In this document: positions 34,966-48,240 of the stretch, piece after piece | Layout: each line of letters begins with the position of its first letter | How positions within the stretch are numbered: the first letter of the stretch is position 1 | Assembly: GCF_014066305.1 (NCBI RefSeq) | Contig: NW_023501062.1 | Location: 629,660 to 693,659, forward strand | DNA from: Letharia columbiana | Taxonomy: Eukaryota > Ascomycota > Lecanoromycetes > Lecanorales > Parmeliaceae | DNA: 64,000 nt | Reading direction: 5' to 3' | Position numbers and translations under genes: made by a program | The notes under the pieces: generated by a model | The model's input: only the letters and a program-made list of their open reading frames with translations | Told to the model about the DNA's origin: nothing | Databases searched by the model: none

Positions 34966-36780
34966 TAATCTTAATAATATAATATCTCTTAACTTTAACT
35001 ACTCTATAATAATTATCTTTACTTTTAATTTTTTTATTTATATATATTAATAGATTTTTTTATTTATATATATTAATAAATTTTCTTATACGCTATTTCT
35101 TTATAAATCTCGAGTATTATAGCTTTTAATTATAGTTTTAATTATAGTAATTTCTTAGTTAATAGCTTAGCTATATATCTCGATTATATAAATTTATATC
35201 TATCGTTAATCTAGCTTAAATTAATACGATTTAAACTCTATAAGTTATTTATAATTACGTTAATAAGAAGAAATTATTTAACTAAGATATTAAATATAAA
35301 ATTAATCGTATTTTAATATTTATTAAAAAGATTATTATAAATTTAAAGAAAGTAAAGATAGATACTAAGAATATAAAGATAGAGGTTAAAAATATAAAGA
35401 TAGAGGTTAAGAAGATTATTAAAGAATTAAAGTTAGCTATTAATAATAATATTAATATATTTTATACTACTAAAAATTCTAAATTTAGTAAAAAAGATAG
35501 AGCTCTTAATTAAAAGCTTTATAAAAGTAATAAAAATTTTATTCTATTAAGCGAGACGACTAATTAAATAATATCGAATTTTAAAATTATTTAATCTAAT
35601 AATGATCGCGAGATATAAAAACTCGATTTCGAGTTAGAATAAATAGTTATTAGCGACTATAAAGTAGAGAAATATAAATCTAAAAAACGCGGATCTAAGA
35701 AACACGTAACTAAGAAATATGTATCTGAGAAATATATATCTAAAATCGAAATAATTTCGATATCTCTATTTATTATCTTCTACTCTATATAAATTCTAAT
35801 TAATATATATATATTTAAATAATATCTAAGAAGCGTAAGATAACTATTACGCTTATATTAATAATCTTATTTAAATAAGCTTATATTAGTTTCCGCTATT
35901 ATAATATTCTAAATAATTTATTTATTTAAAATTATACGCTAATCTAGACTTAAATTAAGATTCTTTAATATTTTAAAATAATATTATTTAAAAATAATTT
36001 TATTTATATTTAGTAAACTCTTCTCTTAATATAAAGCGCTCTCTTCTATTATATACCCGCTTTTAATAAAATATTAATCGAGTTATAAAAGATTATTAAT
36101 TAGTATTATATTATTTTTAGCGAATTTATTTAAACTATAAACGTTAAATATACTAGATTATTCGATTTAGCGAAATTTATATTATTTATAATAAAGATCG
36201 AGAAAGCTTTAATTAACGATTATAATATTAAAGTTATTAGTTATATTAAGAAGATTTATAAAGAATATAAATTAAGAGTAAAGAAGAGAGACTTAGATCT
36301 TATTACTTAATACGTTATTTATTCTCTTTTTAGCTATATATTTAAGTATTTTAATTAAGTCGAGAAATATAAGAGGGTAATAAAGAAGAAATATATTGAA
36401 GACGTATTAAGGGAATTTTTATAAGTCTTTAAATATATAATCTTCTTCTTTCTTTCTTTAAATTCTTTCTTCTTATAAATATAAAAAACTTAAATAATTA
36501 TTTAAATTCTATATTAATATTTCTCTAGCTACTTAAAAGTTTATAATTAGAAAATTTATATAAATTTAATTATCTATTAACTAATAATAGCTAAGAATAT
36601 AAAGATTTTTTTATAGTAATTAATATATATATTATAGAGATATTAAAGCGCGATATAGTACTTTAGATTTCTCTTATAAAGATTAATATAACGAATCTAA
36701 AGAATACGACTCTCGAGAAACTTTTTACTTTCTTTAAATTATTAACTCTATAATCTTTAAACTAAGTATTTCTTAAAGCG
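34966..36780 (+). pseudogene. Degraded coding-like sequence, unrecognised
   Basis: On the plus strand several long stretches are broken only by TAA and TAG. About 35330-35530 would encode a lysine-rich, charged, coiled-coil-like segment with the repeat NIKIEVK. A further stretch at about 36170-36420 is again Lys/Arg-rich. No conserved domain was recognised. It may be the 5' part of the same pseudogene as the next repeat. Confidence 0.35.
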
Positions 36781-36799
36781 AGCGACGTTATCGAGAGTA

Positions 36800-36960
36800 A
36801 AATAGCGAATAAAGAGAATATAAATAAGAAGAATATAAATAAAGAGAATATAAATAGAGAGAATATAAATAAAGAGAATATAAATAAGAAGAATACGAAT
36901 AGAGAGAATATAAATAGAGAGAATATAAATAGAGATAAGTAGTTAAATAAAGCGGATAAG
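36800..36960 (+). repeat. 15-bp in-frame repeat (pentapeptide repeat)
   Basis: About ten head-to-tail units of the form gagaatataaatara, which read as NKENI, NRENI or NKKNI without a stop. The frame is open from about 36780 (KASDVIESKIA) through the repeat to about 36990. An in-frame 15-bp period with synonymous and Lys/Arg changes suggests that it expanded within a real coding region before RIP. Confidence 0.7.
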
Positions 36961-37439
36961 AATAGAAGTATTAGATTAGATTAGGAAATAAAGAAATAAA
37001 GATTATATTATTATAAGCGAAAACGATAATCTTAATTAAATAAGATTTAATAATTTAATAATCTTATAATAGAGAAAAGTATACTTTTATCTATAAATCG
37101 ATAATTTATACTTTTAATTATATCTTATTAGTATTATTAAATAAATCTTAATCGATTAAGATCTAATACTAGTAATATATACTTTTAAATCTCTAATTAA
37201 TTTACGATTTATAGACTCTTCTATATACTCTATAATAGCGAATTTATATAGAATCTTATATATATAGATAGTCTATATTCGAGAACTAGTCTATTATATA
37301 TATAAAGATAAATCTATTATCTTACGCGTAATACTCTTATACTCCGACTAAAAGCGTAATATCGTATTTAAATATCTTTTTATCTTTTAACTCTTTTTCG
37401 ACTCGCTTATTATTTACTAATTATTCTCGTAGTATATTA

Positions 37440-37772
37440 CTTTTAACTCTTCGCTATTATTCTATCGCTAGACTCTATTAACTATTTTCTTTTTATATCT
37501 ATTAACTTCGCTATTTCGATTAAAGATATATCTAAAGAGCGTTAATATTACTTTTAATCCTTTATTATTATCTTATTACTAGACTCTATTAACTATTTTC
37601 TCTTCGCGTTTATTAACTTCGCTATTTCGATTAAAGATATATTTAAAAAGCGTTAACGTTATTTTCGACTTTTCGCTATTATCTTATCGCTAGATTTTAT
37701 TAGCTATTTTCTCTTTATATTTATTAACTTCGCTATCTTAATTAAAGATATATTTAAAAAAGATTAACTCTC
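37440..37772 (-). repeat. 111-bp tandem repeat, 3 copies (37 codons each)
   Basis: The word gactctattaactattttct and its variants recur at 37471, 37582 and 37693. The period is divisible by three. On the minus strand each unit reads as LFKYIFNRNSEVNK followed by a charged EKIVNRV-type segment and a stop where Gln is likely. The plus strand gives a less protein-like translation. This looks like a repeat within a minus-strand coding region. Confidence 0.7.
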
Positions 37773-40700
37773 TCTTTTATTAAATACTCGTCTAGTATAA
37801 ATATATTAACGCTAGATATCTTAATCGAGTATATTAATAATTTATATAGAGTTCTTATCTTTATATTAGATAAAAGAAGATTATACTTTATTATACTCTA
37901 TATCTTATATATAAACTTAAAATTCTATTATTAATATTAATTAGTAAAGTCGATAATTAAATAATAATAAATATTTATATTTATAATAGATAATTACGAT
38001 TTATATTTAACTATATATTAAAATTTATATATAGACTTAACGTTCTCTTTTTAATATTAATTAATAAGATTAATAAATAAATAATAATAATAATTTATAT
38101 CTATAAGTAATATCAATTATCTTTCGATATTATCGTCTATCTTTCTTTTAATTAAAGAAGTAATCTAATTATTTAACTTATTCTTAATTTATAAAAAACT
38201 CTATATAGTATATTAGCTTTAGCGCTATCGAATCTCGCTATATAGATATATAATTTCTATTATTAGCGTATTTATAAAGCTATTAAGCTCTATTAAGTAA
38301 TCTCGACGCTTTAACTACGCTTTTAATTCGCTTTTATATAAATTAAATACTATCTATTAACTATATCGACTTATAAATAATTATAATTAATTATTATTTA
38401 TATTTAAATCGCCGAGCTTATAATCTTTTTAAATATCTATAAATATATATATATCCGCGCGCGGGATATATTAATCTTCTTATTAAATTACTTTTAAAGC
38501 GATCGCTTATCTATAAGCTCTTCTAGATCTATATAAAGTTAAGACTATAGTCGAAAATAAATTTATAGCTAGAATTAGACGTCGATATTTATTATTTTAT
38601 TTAAATATTTAAATATAATCTACTTCGCTTTAAAATATATTCGCTTTTATTATAAACTCTTTTAAGATTAAGTTTAATACGCGTAGCGATAATATATAAA
38701 TATCGTTAATAGTAAGCTAGCGTATATTAGATCTCTCTATATAAAGACGAGTATTAAAATCTTTAATAGCGTCTCTAATTTAATCTATTAATTATTACTA
38801 TAATACTATATTATTAATTAAAATATTATATAAATTAATATCGACGATAGAGAGCTTAATATATATTCTAATAGAATCGCGTTCTATTAATAACGCTTAT
38901 TACTTTAATCATCTAGAATATATAATAAAGCCGCTTAATAGTATAAGTTATAGAAATAAAAGTTCGATTATATATATTCTATATAGACTATATTCTATCG
39001 ACTATTATATATTATAAGATTTATTATCTTATCTATTCTATAGCTTAGCTTATAGATCTTTTATCTATTATTTATCTAATTTACGCTTTTATAGCTCTAT
39101 TATTTATATTATCTTCTTAAGAAGTTTCTCTATAATTAAGATTAGTATAAATTAGAGAATAATAAATAACTCTTATTTAATAATTAGTCTCGCTTACTTA
39201 CTTTTTATATAAACTATATAAAATAATCTTATTATTATATACGATATATTTAATTTAACTTTATAATACGTAATAAAATAAGACGATTACTTTTACGAAT
39301 TCTCTACGATTATAATTAGTCTAGATTTATATAATAATAAATAATTATAAAAGAATTAGTCTCTAATTTACTATAAGATAATTTTACTATATTACTCGCA
39401 ACGCTTATAGCTTTAACTAAGAGCGTAGAGCTATTTATATAAGTCTTCTTTTTAAATAACTCTTTTAAGAATACCTCGCTATTTAAAAAGAATACTCGTT
39501 TTCTCTTATCGATACGCTAAGACGCTAGCTTTCGAGCGATCTACTAAAAAGCTTTATTCTTCTTCTTATTCTTATAGAAATCCGAGTTCTTATTATTATC
39601 CCCTCTCCCCTTTATATCTTATATATTCTTCTCTCTCTTTATATTTTATACGTCTTTATTAATTAACGAACTCGTAGTCTTTTTATATTATTTCTTCTTC
39701 TACTTTTTACTACTTTTATATCTTAATCGCTTACTCTAATACTTTATCTTATTTATAAGATAATTAAAAATCTTTAAAGGTATCTTAAATTTATTAATAA
39801 CTTCTACGCTGGCGAAGCGATTAATAAATATCTTATTATTTATCTACTCTATCTTATTATTATTCTCTTTCTTTATATCCTCCTCTTTTTTATAATTTTA
39901 TACTCGTTTATACTACGCGGAAAATCCCTTATTACGATATTAATTAATAATCGAAATTTTATATTCTAACTTATATTTATCGTCGGGCTTCTTTAACGTT
40001 AATATTTATAAGTAATTAAAAAAGGCTATATATATATTCTATCGCCGCGCGAATAATACTATTTATATCGAAGAGTTAAAGATTATAAATATCTAATAAT
40101 AATTTAATTTATAATATTATCTATTAAATTTCTTTAAGAGAAAGCTATACTTATAATAATATTTAAATATAAATTTTTTAAGATATAGAGAGTAGATTAA
40201 AAATAATAATAAATGATTATCTAGTATAATATTAAGGCGCTAAATCTAAATCTTAATCTCGTAAGATCTAATAAGTTAATCTTATTTTCTAATATATTTT
40301 AAATAGAAATCTTATATTCTTCGCGATTAAGCTAATTATTAATAATATATCTATTATAACTCGATTTATATAGTCTTATTAACGCTTTTATTAATAATAT
40401 TTTATATATTATAGCTAATATTATAAACGTTTTATCGAATATCGCGAATTCGTTATTACTTTTAATATCTATATATTAAATTCGCTAATTAATTAATCGC
40501 CTAAATAATATTAATAAAATCGATATCGCTATTAACGCTATTATTAAAGTCTATTAAGCGAAGACTAATATATTCGCGCGCGACTTATAGCTAAGTCGTT
40601 AGATATAATTTATAAACTTTCTATATTTTATCTAATATTAATCTACGCTATAGATTATTAATTATATTAATATCTTAAGTTAACTTTAGAATATTAATAA

Positions 40701-41035
40701 CGTACTACGAAATCTTTATTATATCTTTTAGAAAAAGAATATATCTTTATAATTTAGAGATAGTATTAAAGTCTTATAATATATAACGAAGCGTAAATAG
40801 CGAATACTAGAAGAACTTTAAGCTCGAAGATATATAAAGAATATATAGATATTTTTTAGAAAATAAGATTATTAGATAAATATATATTATCTAAAATATA
40901 CTATTAATTAGCTACGAAGATAAATTAAAAAAGTAAATATATATATCGTAATATATTACTATATATATACTCTCTATAAGATATATACGCGAATATAGAA
41001 AAAGTACTTAGTCTCGTCTATAATTTATATATTAT
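37773..41035 (-). pseudogene. Degraded coding-like sequence, unrecognised
   Basis: Minus-strand frames with only TAA and TAG interruptions occur, most clearly around 39760-39380 (charged segment NIKREKNI, then a run RKRVFFLNSEVFLKELFKKK, then SVASNIVKLSYSKLETNS). I cannot match these to a transposase, RT or other family. A GC-rich spot with ccgcgcgcggg lies at 38454-38465. Confidence 0.35.
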
Positions 41036-41155
41036 AATTATATAGAAATACGCTATATTTAAAGTTTTAGAATTTAGATATAAAATCGATTCGCGTTAAG
41101 ATAATCTTCGCGTTAGAGTAACCCTATACTAAATATAGCGTATTTCTATATAATT
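41036..41155. mobile_element. 120-bp MITE-like element with perfect 26-bp inverted repeats
   Basis: Left arm 41036-41061 and right arm 41130-41155 are perfectly complementary over 26 bp (aattatatagaaatacgctat... against ...atagcgtatttctatataatt). The 68-bp centre is relatively GC-rich (cgcgttaagataatcttcgc) and keeps ccctat. The flanks are TA-rich, so a TA target duplication cannot be told from background. Perfect arms in a RIPed region mean that both arms changed identically or that the element is younger than RIP. Confidence 0.7.
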
Positions 41156-44100
41156 AAATTCTATATAATTTCTATTTATTCTTTTATACTATACGTTCTA
41201 CTATTTATAATAATAGAAACTATAGAAACTATAGATTAGTAAGTTTATTTTAAAATTATAGCGTTCGTAATTATTTAATTAATTATTTTATTATTATACG
41301 ATATACGATAGTAGAAATATAGATAACTATAGCGAGTATTATTTATATAACTACTATATTAGTAGTAAGACTCTTTATTTAAATCATTCTCTTTTAGAGT
41401 TATATTATTATTCTCTCTTTTACTTATATCTATATATTCTATATATAGCTTTATTTTTACTTTTAGAGTATATCGCTTAGATATTAAGAAGTTTTTCTAG
41501 CGCTAAGAGAGTCTTTCTAGATTATTTATATATTTAGAAAGATCTTAGCTACTCTTATATTAAATATATCTAATTATATATTTATATATCTATATATCTA
41601 TATAATTACTTATATATACGTTATTTCTATATAGTTATACTATTTACGAGTACTAAGTTATCTCTTATATCGATTTTCTCTTATCTTAAATAGTCGCGAC
41701 TTAAAGTATATAAGTAAAAAGTAAAGTAAAAAATATATAGAAAGTATTCTCTAAGATATATATATATTATTAGCCTTCTATTTAATAATCTTTTATAATT
41801 ATAAATCTTATATAAATATTATTTATTACTCTTATAATCGAAATATAGTCAAGAAATAAAATAACTCTTCTTCTTTACTCTTATTAAAAGTAATATCTAT
41901 ATTATCTTAATTTAACGATTAAATCTTTAAGATTAAAGATATAATATTATTATCTAGCGATATTAGATTTAGTAGCCTCTATATAGTAACGTTTATATTC
42001 TTCTTAATCTCTTAAATTCGCCGCTAATCTTCGCTTTTAATATTCTTAATATCTATACTTTATAATTAGCTCGATCTCTATTAATATAATTAATTATAAT
42101 AAACTTAATCGACTACGCTTCGAGATCTTTATCTTTAAAAATTAAATATTTTAACTTTTAATTAAGAGGTTTAATATAAACTTAAGAATATTATAATATA
42201 ATATTATAATCTCTAAAATACTAAAGATAATATAATATATTATCTTCGTAAGACTTATTTTTAACTATATTAAGCTTTAAAAGCTATTATTATATTTTTA
42301 GTATAGATAATAAAAAGATAGATTTATAGAAGTCTATAGAAAAGATATCTATTAGTTAGAAATTTACTTCGATAAGAGAATAAAGATATTAGGCGTAAAT
42401 ACTTTCTATAAAATAAAATAGATCTTATTTATCGTAATCGAGTTCTATAGCTTATTTTAAGCTCGGCGTAAATCGTTATTAATAATATCTTTCTCTTTTA
42501 TTATTATTTATTTAATATTAAAGTCTTATATTATATAAAGATAATAGACTTTAATAAGAGTTATAATTCTATATTCTTAAGAGATCGTTAGATCTAAAAC
42601 TCGTATTCGCTTATATATATTAAAATCGAGAATTTCGATATCTTATAACGTCTTCTTATATTTCTAATATTACTTTATATCGAATAGATATCGCTTAAAG
42701 ATAGTATTTAATTTCTTAATACGCGTTTAATATTATTATTATAAAGATTTAATTTACTTCTTTAATAACCGCTATTAACTCTTTAATAAAAGCTATATTA
42801 TCGATAAATAATACTTTAATATCCTTCTCTTCTTTAGATATAATTAAATTCGCTTTATTAGATTATATAGTCGACTAGCGCCTAGCCTTTTAAATACTTA
42901 ATAGAAATATATAATTTAATTATTAATTAAGTCGACTATCTTCGTTAATATATCCGCTATTTTATCTCCGCCTCGCTTTCGAGTAGCTAGCTTTTTTTTT
43001 ACTTATCTATATTCTTTTTTTTAATTAACTATTTCTAAATATAACTTTTATACCTCTCGCGTTATAAATTTCTATCGATCTATTATAGCGATTAAGATTA
43101 TATTATTTTTACTTTATTTCTAATATACCCGCACTCGATTAAAGAATAGATTCTTTATCTTTTATCTCTTATTTCTCTTTTCGTCGTAAATTTATAATTT
43201 ACTATATTACGATTTATTATATTATAATTTACTATATTATAAAAAAAATATTTAAAAATTCTATAAGTTCTCTTTAGCGTTAATAGAAGAGTTTATTATT
43301 ATTATAACTACTCTCAATTATTTAAATCTTATAAAAAGTTTATCTTATATAAATTAGCTTTCTTTATTATAATAATCTTTTAAGATAATAGAATTCTTAA
43401 TTATATCTCTATCGAGTTTATTTATATCGCGAGATATATCGAATAATTAAGAGCTAGAATTAATAACGACAATAGAGTTTAGATTATATTCGTTATCTTT
43501 TATAGTCTCGCGATAGATCTTAATTAACTTTAATAACGTAATTATCTATATATTATACTCTCTATTAAATTTATCTTCGCGGGCGACCTATTTTAAAAAT
43601 AAGAATATTTATCGAGCTATAAACTTTCTCGAAAGAGAAATCTTAATTTCGAATTTATCTATTATAATTAAATTACTTTTATTTAATATAATTATAGCTA
43701 ATTTTAATAGATATCGAGATATAAAGATAATAGATAGTATAAAGAATATTATTAAATCTCGCTAGCTAGTCTTTAAATATACTTTCTTTAATATTAATCA
43801 ATATAAGAATCTAGTATTTAAGATAATTAATAATATATAATAGCTTATAGATAAGATTTAAAATAATTAAGATTAGCGAATATCGCTAAAAATTAATAAA
43901 TAATAATAAAGTATAAATTATTATTTCTCTTATATATTACTTAGTATTCGCTATAAATATTATAAAACGCCTAAAAAGCGAGATATAAGATCTTTCGCGT
44001 TATCTAGAATAAATAAATAAATAAAGTATTTAAGAATAATAATTTCGCTAGAATAGTCTTACTTTACGATTCTCGCTATCTACTTATCTATAATAATTTA

Positions 44101-45060
44101 ATCTTTATAATAAATAATATATCTCGAGAGAGTATTATTCGCTCTTTAGGCGATTCTCTCTTATTTTAGATTAGTTAATATATTATAAGCTAACGATCTT
44201 ATTCGCTAATATACTCTTCTTTAATTAATTATCTTTCTATATAAGTTCTTAAATAAATAATTAAATTTCGAATAATATAAATAACTCGTTTATTTATTTT
44301 AATATTATTATTAATAGCTTAATTAAAATAGATAGTTATTATAAATATAAAATCTTTATCTAATCTAATCGTAATTATAAATAAAAAAGTTAAAAAGATT
44401 CTTCGAGATAAGACTTTTAATCGCGATTCTAATTTAAAAAGAATATTAAAATCTAACGAAGATTTTAATAAATACGAAATAAAGGATATTAACGATAAAT
44501 TAATTATTATAAAAGACTTAGAAATTAATATAGATTTAAATAGAGATAATAAAGTTAGCGTAGAGAAGATATAGAATCTATTAAGATTAAGGAATAATAA
44601 TAAAAATAGATTAGCGATAAATATAGATATAGATACTTTACGAGGCGTATTTATATCTTAAACTATATATATATTAAATTATTATAAAAATTAATCTCGA
44701 ATAAAAATATATTATTATATTCGAAAGTCTTATAAAGTTTTATTATTCTAATAATTATATAATAATTATATTATCTTATACTATCGAGCTATCTTTAAAT
44801 TAACTTAAATCTCCGCTAGCGTATTATTTAATTAATTAATAACGCGAAGTTTATTTTAGACTAGCTTTCGCGATATTATAAATTAAAAAATATTTATCGC
44901 TAGATTTATAAAGCGTATTCTTTCGCTAATTACTCGCTCTTTAGACTTTCTTTATATCTATTTAAATATATTTAATATTCGAAGAATAATTTTACTATAA
45001 GTTTACTCGCCTTTAGCTCTTAATTAATTAAGATTTAATTCTTATTAATTTATACTATAA
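41156..45060. other. Degraded sequence, no family recognised
   Basis: RIP-type AT-rich DNA. A plus-strand stretch at about 44380-44660 reads for roughly 90 codons with one stop (KKVKKILRDKTFNRDSNLK, acidic end), which suggests former coding DNA, but I recognise no domain. Nothing else can be named. Confidence 0.35.
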
Positions 45061-45069
45061 GCGTTATAA

Positions 45070-45320
45070 GCGTTATATCTTTTTATATCTCGAGATTTAA
45101 AATAACTTTAATCGTTATCTAGCGATAATATATATAATTATATATCTACGTCTATAGTATTAGCTCTTAATCTATAATTTATAACTAATAAACGATTTTA
45201 GAAAATTTAAATATTATTAACTATTATCGAATAATATCCTCGAGCTTAGCGAAGATAAGATATATAATTTTATTATCTTTAAGATATTTATATAGCTAGC
45301 GCCTTAGTTAATTATAAACT
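45070..45320 (+). repeat. Direct repeat, copy 1 (partner at 47985-48240)
   Basis: Shares the blocks atctcgagatttaaaataac, atctagcgataatatatat and agcgaagataagatatataa with 47985-48240, in the same orientation about 2.9 kb apart. Confidence 0.8.
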
Positions 45321-47984
45321 ATCTTTTATACTTTTAATAACGCTATTAAAGCTATCTTATAAATATATATAATTATATTAAAGTTATTAATAAGAATATA
45401 AGACTTAATAGTCTATACGAAGATACTCTAATCTATCTCTTAATTTAAATATTTATAAATATAAAGATATACTTAATATAGACCTTTAGCCTTTCTCGAA
45501 AGTCGAGATATCTAGAGTTTAAATTAGATACTCTACTCTCTTAGAGAAATAATATCTATATTATAAATATCTATCTTATACTTAAACGCCTAATATATAT
45601 TAATATAAATAAATATAATTAGATATCGTCGATAGAGAAGAGAAATCTATTTAATAATAAGTACTTAACGTTCTAAATAAGGGCGATTATCGTTTATTCT
45701 TAATAAGATCTAATATAATATAATCTAAATAAGATTAGAGACGCTCTTATTAGATTAATTTATAATTATTTATATATAACTTCGAATAAGCGTAAAAGCG
45801 GTTTCCTTCTCTACGATTATATTCTTTATCTTCTTTTTAAAGAATATTATAGCGTATTCTAGACGTAGAAGAGTAATTATTAATATCTCGACTATATCGT
45901 AAAAACTTATAATAATAATTCGCTCTTTTAAGTTTATTATATTAGCTTTAAGATTAATAATAACGCGAAACGCGTTAAAATTTAAGTCTAAAAGAATTAA
46001 ATAAATCTTTTCTTTAAGATAAAGGCGTTAGATAATCTCGATAATCTTAAATAATTAAAGTACGAAGATTATTTATAGCGATTAATATTACTTATCTTTA
46101 TACTAAATTAACTATTATTATTTCTAATTATAAGCTATAAATTAAAGTAGATTAGCGTATAAACTAAAATAGAGATTCTCGATAATTTAATTATTTTCAT
46201 CTTATAATCTTAATTTATAAGTAGAAAGATCGTTAATTATCGCTAAATTAAACTTATTCGATATATAAACGCTAATTACTTTATACTCTATTAAAGATAT
46301 AATAAAAATAATATATAAATCTATAATAGATTTAGAGAAAGAATAAGCGCTATCTTTATAATAAAGATACGCTCTTAAATAAAGCGAATAATTATCGCGA
46401 TTATAATCTATTAGATCTATACTTTACGCGCTAAAATCTAATTTATTTATCTCGTCTACGAGCGAAGTAAGTTAAGAAGTTTATTAAATTAAATATATAC
46501 TATAAGTATAGAAGAGATTAGATATTAGAATTTCGACGGTATTTATTTATATATTATATATTATAGTATAAACGTTATAAGAACTCGTCTATAAGCGAAG
46601 TAAATTAAAAAGTTTATTAAATTAAATATACGCTATAAATATAAAAGAGATTAGATATTAGAATTTCGGCGATATTTATTTATATATTATATATTACTAT
46701 ATAGATATTATAATAACTCTTTATTATTAGATAGTTTCTTAAAGTAATATATTTAATTCTATTATATAATACTATTAGATTAAAGTCGTAATCTCTTATT
46801 ATTAAATAAGACTTTACTCTCTTAATTTTTATCTATATATATTTATCTTATAATTTTTTAATATCTTCTTATCGAGTTTCTTATTCTTTCTCTTATTACG
46901 CTTATTAAGATTATTATTTACTTAAAAAAGATCGTTATTAATACTCTTAATTACGATTATTACGCTCTTATTAATATATTTATAATTTAATATTATAGAA
47001 TAAGTTTAATCTATCTTAAATCTTTTTCGTAGTTTTATCTATCGCCGCTTTTCTAATCTTCTTCTCTTTATTTATTATAAAATCTATTAATAGCGTTAAT
47101 AGATATCTTTTAAAGAAGTATATAAGATATTAATAAGTAGTTTATAGTCTCTTAATAAAGATAAATCTCTTTAGCTTATTAAGTTTCTTAATAAATAAAG
47201 AGAATATTAACTTTATTAATTAATCGTTAAGCGTTTTACTTTTAAATATATTATTCTTCGCTATATAGATATTAATAATTAAATTAAATTACTTTAACTA
47301 AGATTAGATTAATCTTAAATAAAAACTTTTAAACTATTAATAAATATTAGAAAGATATTATTAATACGAGTTTTTATCTATAAATCTTTAAGCTAGTATA
47401 TCTTTAGTTATAGCTAATAATCGCGTTTATATAGAGTTTTATCTTAATTTATATTCCCGCCTATAAGTAAGTAGCGAGAATTAATATATCTTTATCTCTA
47501 AAAGCGTAGCGCTATAATTAAATTTACATCGTTAAGTTTAATCTTATTTATCTTTATTAAATTCTTATTTATCTTTATTAAATCTTTATTAATATCTATT
47601 ATTATCTTTTTAGCGATATATCTAAATAATATAATTATAAAGCTTTTTAAAGTATATATATTTATAATTCTTTTAATAAATAATATATAATATTAAGAGA
47701 ATTAAGAATAAAGTACGCTTCTTAAATGCGAGTACTCGCGATTTAACTAATTCGCGCGCTTAATTATTATTAAGTTAATAATAACTCTATAAACGACTAA
47801 TAGCGAAAAATAACTTAAATTCTATTAAAGTTTTCTAATCTCTATAATTAGAAAAGAATAATTACTATTAACGATTAGAAAGTATATTAAATCTACTTTA
47901 TATTATAATATTAAAGATTTTAGTTATATTATTTAATCTTCTATTAAGTCTTAATTAATTAAGATCTAACGTTTAATAATAATC
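45321..47984. other. Degraded sequence between direct repeats
   Basis: RIPed DNA without recognised domains, apart from the 133-bp duplication. The block 47040-47155 (ttattataaaatctattaat, gtatataagatattaataag) recurs at 50045-50160. Confidence 0.4.
46462..46710. repeat. 133-bp tandem duplication
   Basis: The word gcgaagtaa starts at 46462 and 46595. Both units continue with agtttattaaattaaatata and end with atttatttatatattatata. Confidence 0.85.
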
Positions 47985-48240
47985 GCGCTATATCTTTTAA
48001 TATCTCGAGATTTAAAATAACTATAATCGCTATCTAGCGATAATATATATCTTTATATATTCTACGCTAGTAGTTCTTACTTTTATTTTATAATATATAA
48101 TTAACAATTCTAGAAAAATATAGCGTTATAAATTATTATCGAATAATATTCTTAAATTTAGCGAAGATAAGATATATAATTTTATTATCTTTAAGATATT
48201 AATATAACTAAAGCCTTAATTAAATATAATCTACTTTTAT
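47985..48240 (+). repeat. Direct repeat, copy 2 (partner at 45070-45320)
   Basis: See the shared blocks named for 45070-45320. The pair could mark the ends or an internal domain of a duplicated element of about 2.9-3 kb. Confidence 0.8.
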
